Of a DNA stretch of 64,000 nucleotides, positions 41,935-53,269 are shown piece by piece. The translations under genes and the position numbers were made by a program. This stretch comes from Paralithodes platypus (taxonomy: Eukaryota > Arthropoda > Malacostraca > Decapoda > Lithodidae): contig CM064502.1 in assembly GCA_032716605.1 (NCBI GenBank), forward strand, positions 54,488,932 through 54,552,931. Direction: 5' to 3'. The notes beneath the pieces were generated by a model that worked only from the letters and a program-made list of their open reading frames with translations, was not told where the DNA came from and ran no database searches. Each line of letters opens with the position of its first letter. Within the stretch, counting starts at the first letter, position 1.

Positions 41935-42709
41935 CGTAATTTAAAAGACTCCAAAAATTTAAAAAAAAATATGCGCACGATTCTGAACCGAACTGAAAAA
42001 ATAAGCTTTACAATCATGAGTCTTGGCATAGTCCGTAGAACTTCGGCAGATCGAGCCCTCCCCGTCAAAAGGTTATTGGTAGATTTAAACTCTGGGCAAC
42101 TTTACCTAGCGATTCGTAACAAACTTCCAATATTCATGGCCACCCCTTCCCGGGAATTAGGCTACAGAGTGTGGCAAAAATATAAAATACAGGTACTATG
42201 CGTAAGATTTGGAACCGAACTGTTAAAATACCCTTTGCAATTAGATCTGAGGGAGGTCTTTCCGGAACTCCTTTTTCGCTCCATTAGTTTGGAGAAATTT
42301 CAACATTAGTTTGGTGAGAAGACTTCATTCCATTCACTTTCCATTTTCAGTAGAGCGATAGGGAGACCAACTTAAATTCTGCCTTCAGCAGTGGGTCTGG
42401 GTGGGCATTGTGTTTTTAGTTTGATTAATAAGGACCACATTTTTGCTAGCCTAGCGAGACAAACTCATTCCTCAAAAATGTTAAAAACATTAAAAAAAAA
42501 ATTTAATTTAAAGAGGGTATATAGTTTTTGTGTAAGCCCTGCACTTTTAACCCCATTAGTCAAGAGATGAACACTAAATTTTAAGAACTTCTAGTGCCAT
42601 TTAGGTGGCGATTTTATCCTGGCAAGAGGAAAATTCCCGGATTTTTTTTTTTAAAGTTTGGAGGTCTAGGGAGGAAACTATTACTGTATAAAGATAAACC
42701 CTATCCCCC
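41935..42709. other. Interval with one unsupported open frame
   Basis: A plus-strand frame of 112 codons lies at 41971-42309. It has mixed composition without a recognised domain, and no splice-site pair brackets it, so I do not call a gene. A long A-run and T-run are present near 42490 and 42645. Confidence 0.4.
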
Positions 42710-43002
42710 TTAACTTCCTCAGACATATAGGACGCGATCGCGTCATATGGACTAGTGAACCAAAAACTCATGAATGGACTTGTCTCCAGGCCTCTATAAT
42801 AAGTTAGAAGACTCACTAGCATCATATGGAGCTCAGTAAGTCCGATAAGTTACCTTACGATAAAACCGTTGGTGGCAACCTCATCCACCTCCGATAATTC
42901 TAACTGCCGCAGTGTTGTTGTGAGTGTAGTGCGGGGCAATGGCAATGATCCCGGGGCTCCCGCCTCCTCGGACTTATTGGAACATATGTCTGAAGGAGTT
43001 AA
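42710..43002. mobile_element. TTAA MITE of a fourth family (293 bp)
   Basis: TTAACTTCCTCAGACATATA at the left and CATATGTCTGAAGGAGTTAA at the right form matched inverted termini with TTAA. The inside is GC-richer (GATCCCGGGGCTCCCGCCTC) and contains a second inverted pair, GGACTTGTC..GGACTTATTGG. Only this copy is in the window. Confidence 0.75.
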
Positions 43003-45496
43003 TATCATGACCCAAGGATACCGGTACTGGAAAACTCTCCCCCAAAAAAAAAAAAAAAAAATAGTCCCACATTTTTAAAACCAATGCCCAGTTTTAGTAA
43101 ACTTTCCCTGTTCATGTATACCCCCCCCGGAAATTAGTGTTCACCCATTACTGTATCTAACTATCTAAAGACACCACCCCTCCCACTAGTGGGTTAGGTC
43201 AGGGTGTCAACGAGGAGCAATATTGTTAGATTTAAAGGAATATTAATAAATATAAAATGCTAGCATTTATTTGCCATTATTTAACTTATACAGAAACTGT
43301 AACTATAGTTTTTTTAAGCTTTAAATTTAAATTTTTATATAAAATTAATCTACCCTTTCCATTGATACCCTAGTTAGGTTAGGCTTTGTTAGTTGGGCTA
43401 GGTTCAGGGAATATGAACTGGGAAAGTTCGGAGCGGGGCGAGTTCCCCAAGAGGGGAGACTTGCTGGAAATTTTGAGGCAAGAAAATAGTTTTTCGGGTT
43501 GTCTTCCAGTACAGTATTCAAACATAAGAAATTTTACCAGATTGTGTTTAACGATTGATAAGAGTTACCGGTATACTAAAGGTGAGGATTTTAGTTTGCT
43601 CCCTAGACCTCCAAGCTTAATTAATAGAGCCTTTCTAGATAAATAACAAATTTGGTAGAACACTTCCTGAATTACATGCTCGCCATTGCTTGCCAGCAAA
43701 AAAATTACTCAAATGGCATGAAGTCTCAAAATTGAAAACCATAGGAACTAATGGGGCGAATTTCTTAAGATCAAGAAGTAATGGGCTTTCACATATGGGA
43801 GAAGGCGATCCAAATAAAAAAATATTAAAACTTTCCCTTAAATCTGGGTTTAGCCTACAGGCCTTTACCTACCCCCTCGAGCCAATTGGAAAGTTACCAG
43901 TACAGTACTTTTATTGATAAACGAGAAGTCTAATTCAGCTAGAAGTTTGATTGTGATAAATTTTTATCCCTTTTAAGATTACAAAAATTGATTATGGCAA
44001 TCATTTTACCATTATATGCAGCTCAAAGGATCTGTGGGAATTAGAAGGGTAAAGACTATCTAAATTAACCCTCAGACTTCCATATACCCTTCCTAACCCC
44101 TACTGTACCAGAGCATTTCACAATTTAACCCAAGAACTGCTAGAACCTGGCACAAAAAATATAAAATAGAGGTTTGGGTATAACTGAGGGAGAGGAGTGG
44201 AGGATGTGGTACAGAGAGATTCCACTACTTGCCATGAATCACTCAATTTTGATAAATTTCCCAGCACTAGCACGGTATTTGAAGGGTTGGTTTTACACAG
44301 GTTTAAATACCATGCTACCGGAAGGACCATTGCAGACCTTGGGTTAAGTAGGCCTACTGGTAGCCCTCAATACCAGTCATTTCATGAACAATATTTTTTA
44401 GACAGACATTAAGTTTCCCTCACGAAAGTTGGGGAGTAACCGATTTTCAGCCGCATTTGAACTTCAAATCAGACGATATTTAATACTGTACCGGTAGTTG
44501 TAAGATCATAGCAAGGGTTTAGTAAAAGGGCCAGCAGCCAAATTCTGTACAGTATCAATATTTTTCAGATGCTAGTTTGGGATCAAAGAAAATAGGCAAA
44601 TTTTGCCACACTGCCTATTATTGTATTCCACGCCCGTTAAAATAGCCTAGCCTAGACAGTAATGAGATTCCGACCACAAGAGTAATTTAAATAAAGATGG
44701 CAATATACCCGTATACTAAAGGAGCAGCGGCACAATTGAGCCAAGTCCAGAGCAGCATCGGACCAAATAATAGGCTAAATCAAATTTAGCATTTCCGTTG
44801 TGAATTTAAGTACTGTACTGTATAGGTCTAATGCCAATTCGTATTGTGTGGAATAAAGTCTAAAATATAAAGCAGCCGCACCAGCTATGAGATAGGCCAT
44901 GTCAAAGTAACATCCTAAAATTTAAGAAATGTTTGCATAAGCCTTGGTTTTAACTTCCTGAAATTAGGCTAATGGGCAATACGAACACCTATGAATTTAA
45001 CTTACTAGTACAGCAAGCGGAAGGCAGACTTAAATAATTACAAAGTTAACTCAACTACACATAATCACAACCCAATGGCAGCCATAGGCCTATATACTTT
45101 TCCTTAACCCATCATAAAATCACTAAAAAGTAATGCGAAAGAGCGAAAACAAGAGATAGTCTTAAGAAAATGGGAGTTTTGGGGGTACAGTCCAACCGTG
45201 ACTGAAAAGTCTCACTTTAGTGAAAGTTTAATACTTTAATGTATCAATTTAAAGTAAAATATAAATTTCCGAGCATCAAACCATACAGTCTACTACAAAT
45301 AGGCCTAGGCTAATATTAACCTATTAGGAGCAACAGATTAGCGACAAATCATAGGTTGTGAAGGTGTATTTATAAACATATTTTGAACTAGGTATAGCCT
45401 AGGCTAGCCGGTAAATTTTCCGATTAACATGTGCGCGGTTTCCTAATTTTTTAAGTATTTTATTAGATTTTAACACTGAATCCGGAAGGCCTTATA
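43003..45496. other. AT-rich interval, no supported gene
   Basis: Open frames of 75-86 codons occur (43386-43646, 43690-43917, 44197-44412) but have no recognised domain, splice framing or codon signal. T3-like fragments appear around 44020-44110 (GCAGCTCAAAGGATCTGTGG, AACCCCTACTGTACCAG). Runs of A and C occur near 43050 and 43120. Confidence 0.45.
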
Positions 45497-45540
45497 AGAG
45501 GCTATCTATCCATTGCGTGACGCCATGATACCGAAGGCCT
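45497..45540 (-). pseudogene. RTE-like 3' terminal scrap
   Basis: GGCTATCTATCCATTGCGTG and ACGCCATGATACCGAAGG correspond to the last 40 bp of the RTE element at 1771-1820, including the ATAG tail. Nothing more of the element is present. Confidence 0.6.
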
Positions 45541-45894
45541 AGGAGGAAGAAAAAAAAACAAAAAATTGGCAATAGGCTAATTAATCCAGGAGGCCTCATA
45601 AGAGTCAAAATGCGTGGCTAAAAATCCCCGCTAAAATCATAACACGGCAACCACGCGTTTTAGCAAGGTCTTCTAAACCGAATCTAGGCTAGACAAAAAG
45701 TTAAATTTGCAAAAAAATTGACTGCTCTAGGTAGTCTCAATCAGTAGCTACTGAATTATGAAGATAGACTGTACCAAAAGGGCCCCGTACACAGCGATCG
45801 GAATCATGAGGCCCCCCGGATTTTGTGGGTTAACACCCATTTCTACTTTGTTGCAGAAATTTCACTTTTTGGCCATAGGCCCTGGGCAATTATA

Positions 45895-46740
45895 TCTCCA
45901 CTCTATTAAAGATGGCCGCCTTTCCCATATTTAACCCAGTAGCCTAGAAAATATTTTATTTTCGCAATTTAAATTTATAGGCTAGAAATTATACAAGTCA
46001 TAACGACTATATATATTACAAAGATTAAAATACCTCGTGCAAGAGTCTAATCTGAAAAAAATACCGGCTGGGCTAGGCTATAATTATGGAAGTCCGACTC
46101 AGTCAAAGAATAATCTGGCCTGGCCCAATCTTAACCCTTTTAATTCCCATACACTTCCTAAGCGATCTATAACAAGGACATTCAGAATCTGTCAAACGCG
46201 TCAGAACACCAAAGAGGTTAACAAAACTGACAGAAAACAAGAGCAGAGAGAGACCGGAAGCTTTGCTTGCGGCACCAAATCCTTCCAAATCCTGTCCTCT
46301 GCGCATGCGTGAGAATCACAGATAAATGGCCGCCTTTCCCATATTTAACCAGCAGTCTAGGCTATAAGATATAATTTTATTTCTGCAGGTAGGCTAAAGG
46401 CATAGCAATTATGCAAGTCATAAAGACCAAGTTACAAAGATTAAATATCTTGCAGGTCACTTGTGGCAATCTGAATAAAAAATACCGGCTAGGCTAGCTA
46501 TATAGATCATAGCAGACTCCGTCGAAGGGTTGATTATTTAGGACAGTTTCTGCCAATCTTTACCCTTTTAATTCCCATATACCCTTCCTTAGGCTTCCTA
46601 AGCAATCTATAATAGTCAAAGGACATCCAGAATCTGTCAAAACGAGTCAGGATTCTAAAGAGTGAACAAAACTTACAGAAACCAGGAGCAGAGACCGGAA
46701 GCTTAGTTGTTGACAACCGGCAACCGCGGTCGGGTAAAAG
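45895..46740. repeat. Tandem duplication, two units of about 410 bp
   Basis: Unit 1 (about 45908-46320) and unit 2 (about 46323-46740) share, in the same order, ATGGCCGCCTTTCCCATATT, an AATACCGGCT block, CTTTTAATTCCCATA with CTTCCTAAGC, GACAT.CAGAATCTGTCAAA, and GAGACCGGAAGCTT. The repeated GATGGCCGCC is YY1-like. No gene is supported. Confidence 0.7.
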
Positions 46741-47479
46741 GGACGGACCGTACAAAACCCAAGTGGTCTGTGCGTTGCGCAACGGCACCACTATTGTTTT
46801 AGTTGCACATTTCACTGATTAAACTTTTTCCTTATTCAAAAATCAGCATAGTTCTTTTTAGTATCCTTTTACAAATAACAGTCCCCCGATTAAATTGCTA
46901 TTGGCACTAATAACTAAAATCTAGTAGGCTATAGTAGCTATAATAAAGTTAAAAGGACGGCACCGGTAGTTTTTTTTTTTTTTTTTTTTGCGAAAAATAT
47001 AATTTAGATGCCGGGACTTTTAATATGACCTACGTCGGTGCTGTAAATGTTTAGAGGACCTGTCATATATGAACAATAAAATGTCATAATTCAAGGAGTT
47101 TCGGAGGCATAAACTATTAAATTAATAGCCAATTCCGGTTATAAATGTTAATTATTTTCTCATTCAGGAAAAGTAGACCAAGTTAAAATAAAACTACCGC
47201 GGTTTTGTTTTAGAGTAACCTACCGGTAATAAAGCTAGAATGAAGATGCAGAGTTTTAAGATAGAATTGTGCGAGATACGGTGCAGCAGGCTAGTTTAGA
47301 ATCTGGGACTACTTTAAATGAAAATCTGGCACACTATTAACTACGATAACAGATTTTATTTGCGCCCAAAGTAAAGCTAAAACCTAGACAAAGTATATAA
47401 TTCCTACAGTTTTGTTCAAAGACACTAAATTTCAAAGTTACCCCATATAATTATATATAGAAATAGTGACCGGGAAATT
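46741..47479. other. Interval with T-tract, no gene seen
   Basis: A run of about 19 T sits at 46970-46990. There are no protein-like frames and no recognised repeats apart from short ACCGGTA motifs common in the window. Confidence 0.45.
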
Positions 47480-47595
47480 TGAAAATCATGGCTAATGTGT
47501 TGATTTTCGGTGCGAGCATCCTGGATTCGAATCCACGGACTACCACATGTGTTTGTAGATTTCATTAATCGATTTTAGGAGTATAGTTTGAAGGA
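47480..47595 (+). repeat. SINE-A copy
   Basis: TGGATTCGAATCCACGGACT is an intact T-arm-like segment. It is preceded by TTTTCGGTGCGAGCATCC and followed by the tail CACATGTGTTTGTAGATTTC. It matches 240-362 over head and tail. Confidence 0.6.
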
Positions 47596-47834
47596 ACAAT
47601 TTATAAACTTCTATAAATCTAAAAAAATAAATAAAAGAAATATGCTATATATATTTAGGATTATAAGTCAAAGCTTTAACTTCTTTGAGACTAAATTTTA
47701 ACAGGGACAGGGGGCTAGAAGTCTTCCCATTATACAATTCACTCAGACAAATAAGCGAGGGAACGCGGAAGTAGTCTTGTGGGGATCGGTTTTTACACCG
47801 CAAGACCGTGAAAATATAAACTTTAAAAGCTTCT

Positions 47835-47905
47835 GTTCGGGCTCTGTCTCATGTCGGCCACCCCCAGTAATAGGGTATGTGCCTGAGTATATACATCAAA
47901 TATAT
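47835..47905 (+). repeat. Repeat F, isolated copy
   Basis: CTGTCTCATGTCGGCCACCC and GGGTATGTGCCTGAGTATAT match the units of the triple array at 15235-15660. Confidence 0.55.
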
Positions 47906-48597
47906 ACCCCACATTAAAAATAGAAATACTGACCGGGAATTCTGAAAATTAAAGAAATTATGTATAGCCATCTATAAATCTAACAATTCCTAAATCTAGT
48001 TAAGATTATTAAATCAGACTAAGATTGAACTTCTTTAAGACTATATTTTAGCACTGACATCAGTATTTTTTTTATTAGAACTGCAATTTTTATATTTTAA
48101 ATTTATAATGGGAAAAATTAAGTTAATTTTATCTGATAGTTTTATTCACAAGCATGCTTCTACATTTTACTTTTAACAACCTTCTAGAACTCCTAAAAAC
48201 TATTACGTTAAAGGCAAAATTATGAACAAAATACCAAGATTTAACACTCGCCAGAAACACCAGTTCAGCAACAGCTCTACTGCATTCTAAGGGTACCTCT
48301 TGGATCGGAATTTTTTTCTAAGAAATATTTAGTTCCTTTTTCCGTAGTAAACACTTTACCCAATTTTAGTGGTAGTTTTAAGAGACATTTTCAACGCCAC
48401 CCCTCACTATTGAAATTTTATAGGTAAAGGTTCTATCAGTTTTATCCACATTAATACACATTAAGCTATACATACCCTGCCTTGGGGCTTATTAACCCCT
48501 TTCAGCATTAAAGTCTTTGTAATCATTCTGGTAACTATTACACTAATTTATTTAGCAATAGCAAATAATCTACCGGTACATCTATGATTTTAAAGGG
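47906..48597. other. AT-rich interval, no gene seen
   Basis: A TTAACCCCTTTCAGCATTAA terminus at 48491 suggests a truncated T3-type MITE whose right part is missing. Otherwise nothing is recognised. Confidence 0.45.
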
Positions 48598-48644
48598 GTA
48601 AACACGGTCAATATACAGGAGGCGCTACAATATAGGTAGCAAAA

Positions 48645-48985
48645 TTCTAATGGTAGTTTTGGGTTCCTATCATCATATGCTTCATTTCTATATACTGTTT
48701 ATCCCCGGGAAAAAAAACAAAAATCTTGGGATTTTTCATTTATTTTCTTGGGATTTTTTTTTTTTGGTCATTAACCTAACCAAAAACCCTAACCTAACCT
48801 AACCTAATAGCCCCCAAATACATTTAAGTTAGGTTAGGTTAGTTTTTTTTGGTTAGGTTAATAAAAAAAAAAAAAAAAAATCCAAGAAAATAAAAAACTC
48901 AAGATTTTTTATTTTTTTCCCGGGGATAAAAAGTATATAGAAATTAAGCATATGATGATAGGAACCCAAAACTACCATTAGAATT
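48645..48985. repeat. Palindrome with inverted TTAGG-type tracts in the loop
   Basis: The arms ATTCTAATGGTAGTTTTGGG and its complement pair at the outside, then ATCCCCGGGAAAAA and TTTTTCCCGGGGAT. The loop carries AACCTAACCTAACCTAA (48792-48808) and the opposite TTAGGTTAGGTTAG (48828-48842), short tracts of the arthropod telomere repeat in head-to-head orientation. Confidence 0.7.
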
Positions 48986-49156
48986 GTAATGCCCTCGAAA
49001 ATGTCCCGCACCCACAATAATACTAACCCGAGTTGACGTCAGGTATAGCGTAAAATAGTCGGAGATGGTAAGTCCAATAAACTCATCACGTGATAACACC
49101 ACGAGACTATCACCTGGTTCTTAAAAATCGGACTAAGGTTGCTATACATTTAGTAT

Positions 49157-49372
49157 GTCCGTGGTAGTACAGTGGGTTAGCGCGCGGGCCTGGTGGTGAT
49201 GGTTGGGTCACTAACCAGGGTTCGAACCCCACCCAAGGCATCTCAAAACCTGTGGGTTTTTAGGGGGGTTAAATTCCCTTCAGAGGTTCGTACCCCGCGC
49301 CAGGTACCAGGAAAAGTTTATCCTAAAGGTAGCCTGGGGATATTTCAGGAGACTAAAATTCCCTTCACACCC
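49157..49372 (+). repeat. tRNA-derived SINE unit, copy 1
   Basis: Box A-like TAGTACAGTGGGTTAGCGC and a perfect box B GGGTTCGAACCCC (49218-49230) are spaced as in a tRNA with a long variable segment. A second TTCGTACCCCGCG motif and an unrelated body follow. The acceptor stem is not intact, so it is a SINE or tRNA pseudogene, not a working tRNA. Confidence 0.55.
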
Positions 49373-49429
49373 ATAATGCCCTCTAAAATGTCCCGCACCC
49401 ACAATAATACTAACCCGAGTTGACGTCAG

Positions 49430-49856
49430 GGGCGCGTTCGGTAGACCTATCGTTTAGGGCCGATAGCTCTAGCGAACGCGATAGCCGCCGATTCGACGAA
49501 TCGGCGATCGAAAAAGATTGCTGTTTTAGCTATCAGAGCGATCGGTCCTCGGAGGTCGATCGATTGATCGACGAGAATGTAAACAAACCATTTAAAGTTA
49601 TTATATTGCTAATAATATAGATTGCGTATCGTGTTTCCCCTTCTTGAATACAATTTATGTAAATATTAAACACACTGCGAAAAATAAACAATTCTTGTTG
49701 CGATGTCTTCTTCTTTCTTGGGTCAAAGGGCTATTGGTATTGTTTACAAAGCTCTGGCAGACCGATCGGCGATCTGTGTCGTTCGGTAGTGAAATCGAAA
49801 CACCGTTCTATCAAGCGCTATCAGATGAATCGGCGATAGGTTTACCGAACGCGCTC
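49430..49856 (+). mobile_element. Harbinger-like MITE (427 bp), copy 2
   Basis: Flanked by CAG at 49427-49429 and 49857-49859. The termini GGGCGCGTTCGGTAGACC and GGTTTACCGAACGCGCTC are inverted. The tandem partner unit at 49030-49045 shows the same locus without the insertion (GTTGACGTCAGGTATAGCG), proving a 3-bp target duplication. Confidence 0.85.
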
Positions 49857-49973
49857 CAGGTATAGCGTAAAATAGTCGGAGATGGCAAGTCCAATAAACT
49901 CATCACGTGATAACACCACGAGACTATCACCTGGTTCTTAAAAATCGGACTAAGGTTGCTATACTTTTAGTAC

Positions 49974-50190
49974 GTCCGTGGTAGTACAGTGGGTTAGCGC
50001 GCGGGCCTGGTGGCGATGGTTGGGTCACTAACCAGGGTTCGAACCCCACCCAAGGCATCTCAAAACCTGTGGGTTTTTAGGGGGGTTAAATTCCCTTCAG
50101 AGGTTCGTACCCCGCGCCAGGTACCAGGAAAAGTTGATCCTAAAGGTAGCCTGGGGATATTTCAGGAGACTAAAATTCCCTTCACACCCA
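49974..50190 (+). repeat. tRNA-derived SINE unit, copy 2
   Basis: Nearly identical to copy 1 at 49157-49372 (GTGGTAGTACAGTGGGTTAG, GGGTTCGAACCCC). The two copies arose by tandem duplication of a 387-bp unit inside the composite transposon rather than by separate insertions. Confidence 0.55.
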
Positions 50191-50249
50191 GCATTTCAAG
50201 AATTTTGCTACCTATATTGTAGCGCCTCTTGTATATTGACCGTAAACAC

Positions 50250-51439
50250 TCAATAAACCATCTAAATAATAGTTTAAATTACACAAGATCTAGATTTAGA
50301 CATGGGTAAAAAAAAAAGTAATCTTGCTGAAGGGGTTAAATAGGTAGACAATCTATTTATGGGAATTATAGTCTGTTACACAGATCGATATCCTAATTGG
50401 AGCGTAACTAGAAGCTTTGGTAAATTTAATGCAGCAGCATTTCAGAGACCAGCTCCTAGATCACAAATAAATTTAATTTGGCAGTAAATATTATTGGGCT
50501 ATTGCATAACACATAACACTTCCATACATTTAGATCTGAGTACGGTTTCTAGTTTCAGAAGTTTAGTTGATTAGTTTTAATTATTATTAATAGTTTAGTA
50601 CAGTAAAGCTACTTTGTTTTTCCATTTGGTAACAGGTTCGAATCTCAGGAGGATCACATGCTTCCATTAATTTCTTAGGAATGCGTTTAGTGTTGAAAGT
50701 CAAATAAAAAAAAAAAAAATCGGTAGATCTTCTCACGCAAGATTTCTACCGCTAACCAATAAAGTCGGTTACAAGAGCGCTTTTTCCGGCAATTGACCAC
50801 TTGCGAGTTTCGTTCTATAAGGAAGTTGTAAACTTCTATATTTAGCAGAATTACCAGCTAAAACATGGTCATAGTACATTCATAAAGCCCAATTAAAGAT
50901 AATTTATTAATCAGAAACTTAAATTATTATTGTATAACTAATATTTACGGCTCAAACTTCCTAATAGCCTGAAACTCAAGTAGTCAATTTTCGATGAGCA
51001 CATTTTTTATTTCAAGCATTTTAGCTTTAGATTCAGAAACTAGACTAAGGTAGATTTTGTTTGACAAAATTAAGTCTAGTTCAAAATTTTAGCCATAAAT
51101 TTCAATGCCGTAGGACTATAGGTTATCTTTTATTTCAGCGGATGGCAATTTTAATCCTTTAGCAGCTAATTTCTCAATACTGAACACAAAAATATGAAAC
51201 TAAGTCTACGCGTGTTAATAATTCAAAGTTTTAATAAATAACATTTCACAAACAAATCTTTAAAATAACTGCAAAATTCTGATGGGAACTTTGCAATCTA
51301 CCTTCACCTGGAAAAAATACTATAGTTGTACTCCATGACTCGCTATATAGGTAGTTTTCATCGCAAATTCAATGGGCATTAGCAGGGTGTCAATCCATTT
51401 ACCCCATTACATTTACAGAAAACAGTTTGAATTAATTTA
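50250..51439. other. AT-rich interval, no gene seen
   Basis: A T3-like end (CTTGCTGAAGGGGTTAA) lies at 50322-50339. A tRNA-like box B with SINE-B tail (AGGTTCGAATCTCAGGAGGA, CACATGCTTCCATTAATTTC) occurs at 50632-50680. No protein frame is supported. Confidence 0.45.
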
Positions 51440-52515
51440 AAAAAAAAATCCAAAGTCCAAATATTTACGGATAAAATAATCAGCAAGAGCGAACCTGAGG
51501 CGCGTTCGGTAGACCTATCGTTTAGGGCCGATAGCTCTAGCGAACGCGATAGCCGCCGATTCGACGAATCGGCGATCGAAAATGATTGCTGTTTTAGCTA
51601 TCAGAGCGATCGGTCCTCTGAGGTCGATCGAATGATAGACGAGAATGTAAACAAACTATTTAAAGTTATTATATTGCTAATAATATAGATTGCGTATCGT
51701 GTTTCCCCTTCTTGAATACAATTTATGTAAATATTAAACTCACTACGAAAAATAAACAATTCTTGTTTCGATGTCTTCTTCTTCTTCTTCTTTCTTGGGT
51801 CAAAGGGCTATTGTTATTGTTTACAAAGCTCTGGCAGACCGATCGGCGATCTGTGTCGTTCGGTAGTGAAATCGAAATACCGTTCTATCAAGCGCTATCA
51901 GACGAATCGGCGATAGGTTTACCGAACGCGCTCCTGGCGATTTTTTTCAAAGTCTATATAATGTTAATGTCCACATATTTAAGCAATAAAAACACTCTGC
52001 AAAAGCGATCCCTGCTAAAGAGAATGGCCACAAAGCCTACACATCGCAAATATGATGGCCACAAAGCCTACACATCGCAAATATGATGGCCACAAAGCCT
52101 ACACATCGCAAATATGAAAATTATTAACTAAGAAATTAAAGAGCGAATCCGGTACGAAAGTTAAAAAATCCAAAACTATTAGCTTAATGAAAACAGCAAG
52201 AGAGATCCCAGCCAAAGAAAATTGCCAGAAAACCTAAACATCGCAATAAGTAACTATTTAAACAAATACACAAATGCAATAGCGAATACGGGTCGAAAGT
52301 AAAGTCTACAAATATTAACTCTGTAAATACAGCGAGAGCGATTCCAGCTAAAGACATGGCAGCAAAGTATACGCATCGCAAATATTAACGCATTAACAAC
52401 AAATATTTGTAAGAGCGAACACTGTATGAAAGTAAAGTCTACAAATATTATCTTAGTAAAACTCCGAAGAACAATTCAACTAGAGAAACCGGCCATAATG
52501 TATACGTAAATAATA
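51440..52515 (+). repeat. Degenerate tandem array, about 125-130 bp units, with a Harbinger insertion
   Basis: Units contain AGAGCGAA, AAAGTCTACAAATATT, AGCGATTCCAGCTAAAG, GGC.GCAAAG and CGCATCGCAAATATT. They recur from 51445 to about 52515. Within one unit a 31-bp segment (ATGGCCACAAAGCCTACACA then TCGCAAATATG) is triplicated at 52025-52117. A Harbinger MITE at 51498-51933 interrupts the first unit. Confidence 0.65.
51498..51933 (+). mobile_element. Harbinger-like MITE (436 bp), copy 3
   Basis: Flanked by CTG at 51495-51497 and 51934-51936. The termini AGGCGCGTTCGGTAGACC and GGTTTACCGAACGCGCTC and the body match copy 2 closely. It differs by a TTC microsatellite expansion near 51775-51790. 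Confidence 0.85.
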
Positions 52516-52619
52516 TCGCTGGAGCACTTTCTAACCTCACCTTCACCGTTCGCGATCCTGGAAAAGACTAACCCCTTTCTCCAGTCCAGTCGTCCTTGCC
52601 TCGGATTCAGAGTCGAGAT

Positions 52620-52810
52620 AAGATTGATTCGCTGTTTTTAGACAATTCGAACAGCCTTGGGTCGAATCAGTCTTTTTGATCTTAAAAATTCGAACTCCTT
52701 TGGGTGAAGCATTCTCCTTGTTCTTCTACAATTCGAACCGCCTTAATGGTCGAAGCATTATCGATCTCTTTTTACATACACATTTCGAACACCCTTGGTC
52801 GAATCCTTTC
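52620..52810. repeat. Degenerate about 52-bp tandem repeat
   Basis: Four units carry ATTCGAACAGCCTTGGGTCG-like sequence (52646, 52687, 52730, 52785), each followed by an AATC/AAGCATT and a T-rich segment. The motif is partly self-complementary (TTCGAA..TTCGA). Confidence 0.6.
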
Positions 52811-53009
52811 CCGCAAGCCGACTAATAGACTCTGAAGATTCATCGTATTTTATTCAGAATCGACTCTTAATTATGAATTGTATTTTGTTCAGCTTAGGAA
52901 AGGCCTATGGAAATCAATGGTTTAATCAATAGTTTTATACCTATTTGCGCAGGCGATTGCACAGTCGTTAACATAAATAAGGCCACACCCATTTGAATAA
53001 CCGAGTCTT

Positions 53010-53190
53010 TGACCCTTTCTGTACCGGTGACGTCTTCTATATTTTGTTTCAGCCACATATAGACGATTTTACGAAGCTTAGGTAGGATATATAGCCGCTA
53101 AAAGGATTGAGATAGTCTGTAGCCTTTTAATGGATAGACGTCCTTCCTAAGCTGAATAAAATCGTCTAATATTTGCCAGAAATGGGTTTA
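53010..53190 (+). mobile_element. T3 MITE with eroded ends
   Basis: TTTGACCCTTTCTGTACCGG, GTGACGTCTTCTATATTTTG and the inner pair TAGACGATTTTACGAAGCTT / CCTAAGCTGAATAAAATCGT match T3. TTAA is TTGA at the left. Confidence 0.6.
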
Positions 53191-53269
53191 TCCTATTGTG
53201 CTAAAACTAAAATTAATGTATATACTACATACATTAAATATTTATTCAGGCTATCATTCGACAATTATA

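Larger units (their letters stand above)
48606..50241. mobile_element. Composite non-autonomous DNA transposon (1.64 kb)
   Basis: An 8-bp duplication GTAAACAC lies at 48598-48605 and 50242-50249. Inverted termini of about 42 bp start GGTCAATATACAGGAGGCGC and continue CTACAATATAGGTAGCAAAA, with one mismatch between ends. Contents from left: a palindrome with telomere-like repeats (48645-48985), then two tandem units of 387-388 bp (48986-49373; 49374-50190), each holding a tRNA-like SINE; unit 2 is split by a Harbinger MITE. An 8-bp duplication fits hAT, Merlin or P-type integration; the GG-start termini do not decide. No transposase is present. Confidence 0.8.

Noticed and set aside
41971..42309. 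112-codon frame
   Set aside because: No recognised domain, no splice-site pair and no repeat or gene context; its length is compatible with chance.
49157..49230. tRNA gene in the composite transposon
   Set aside because: Box A and box B are good but no acceptor stem closes, and the unit is duplicated inside a transposon, so SINE or pseudogene is more likely.
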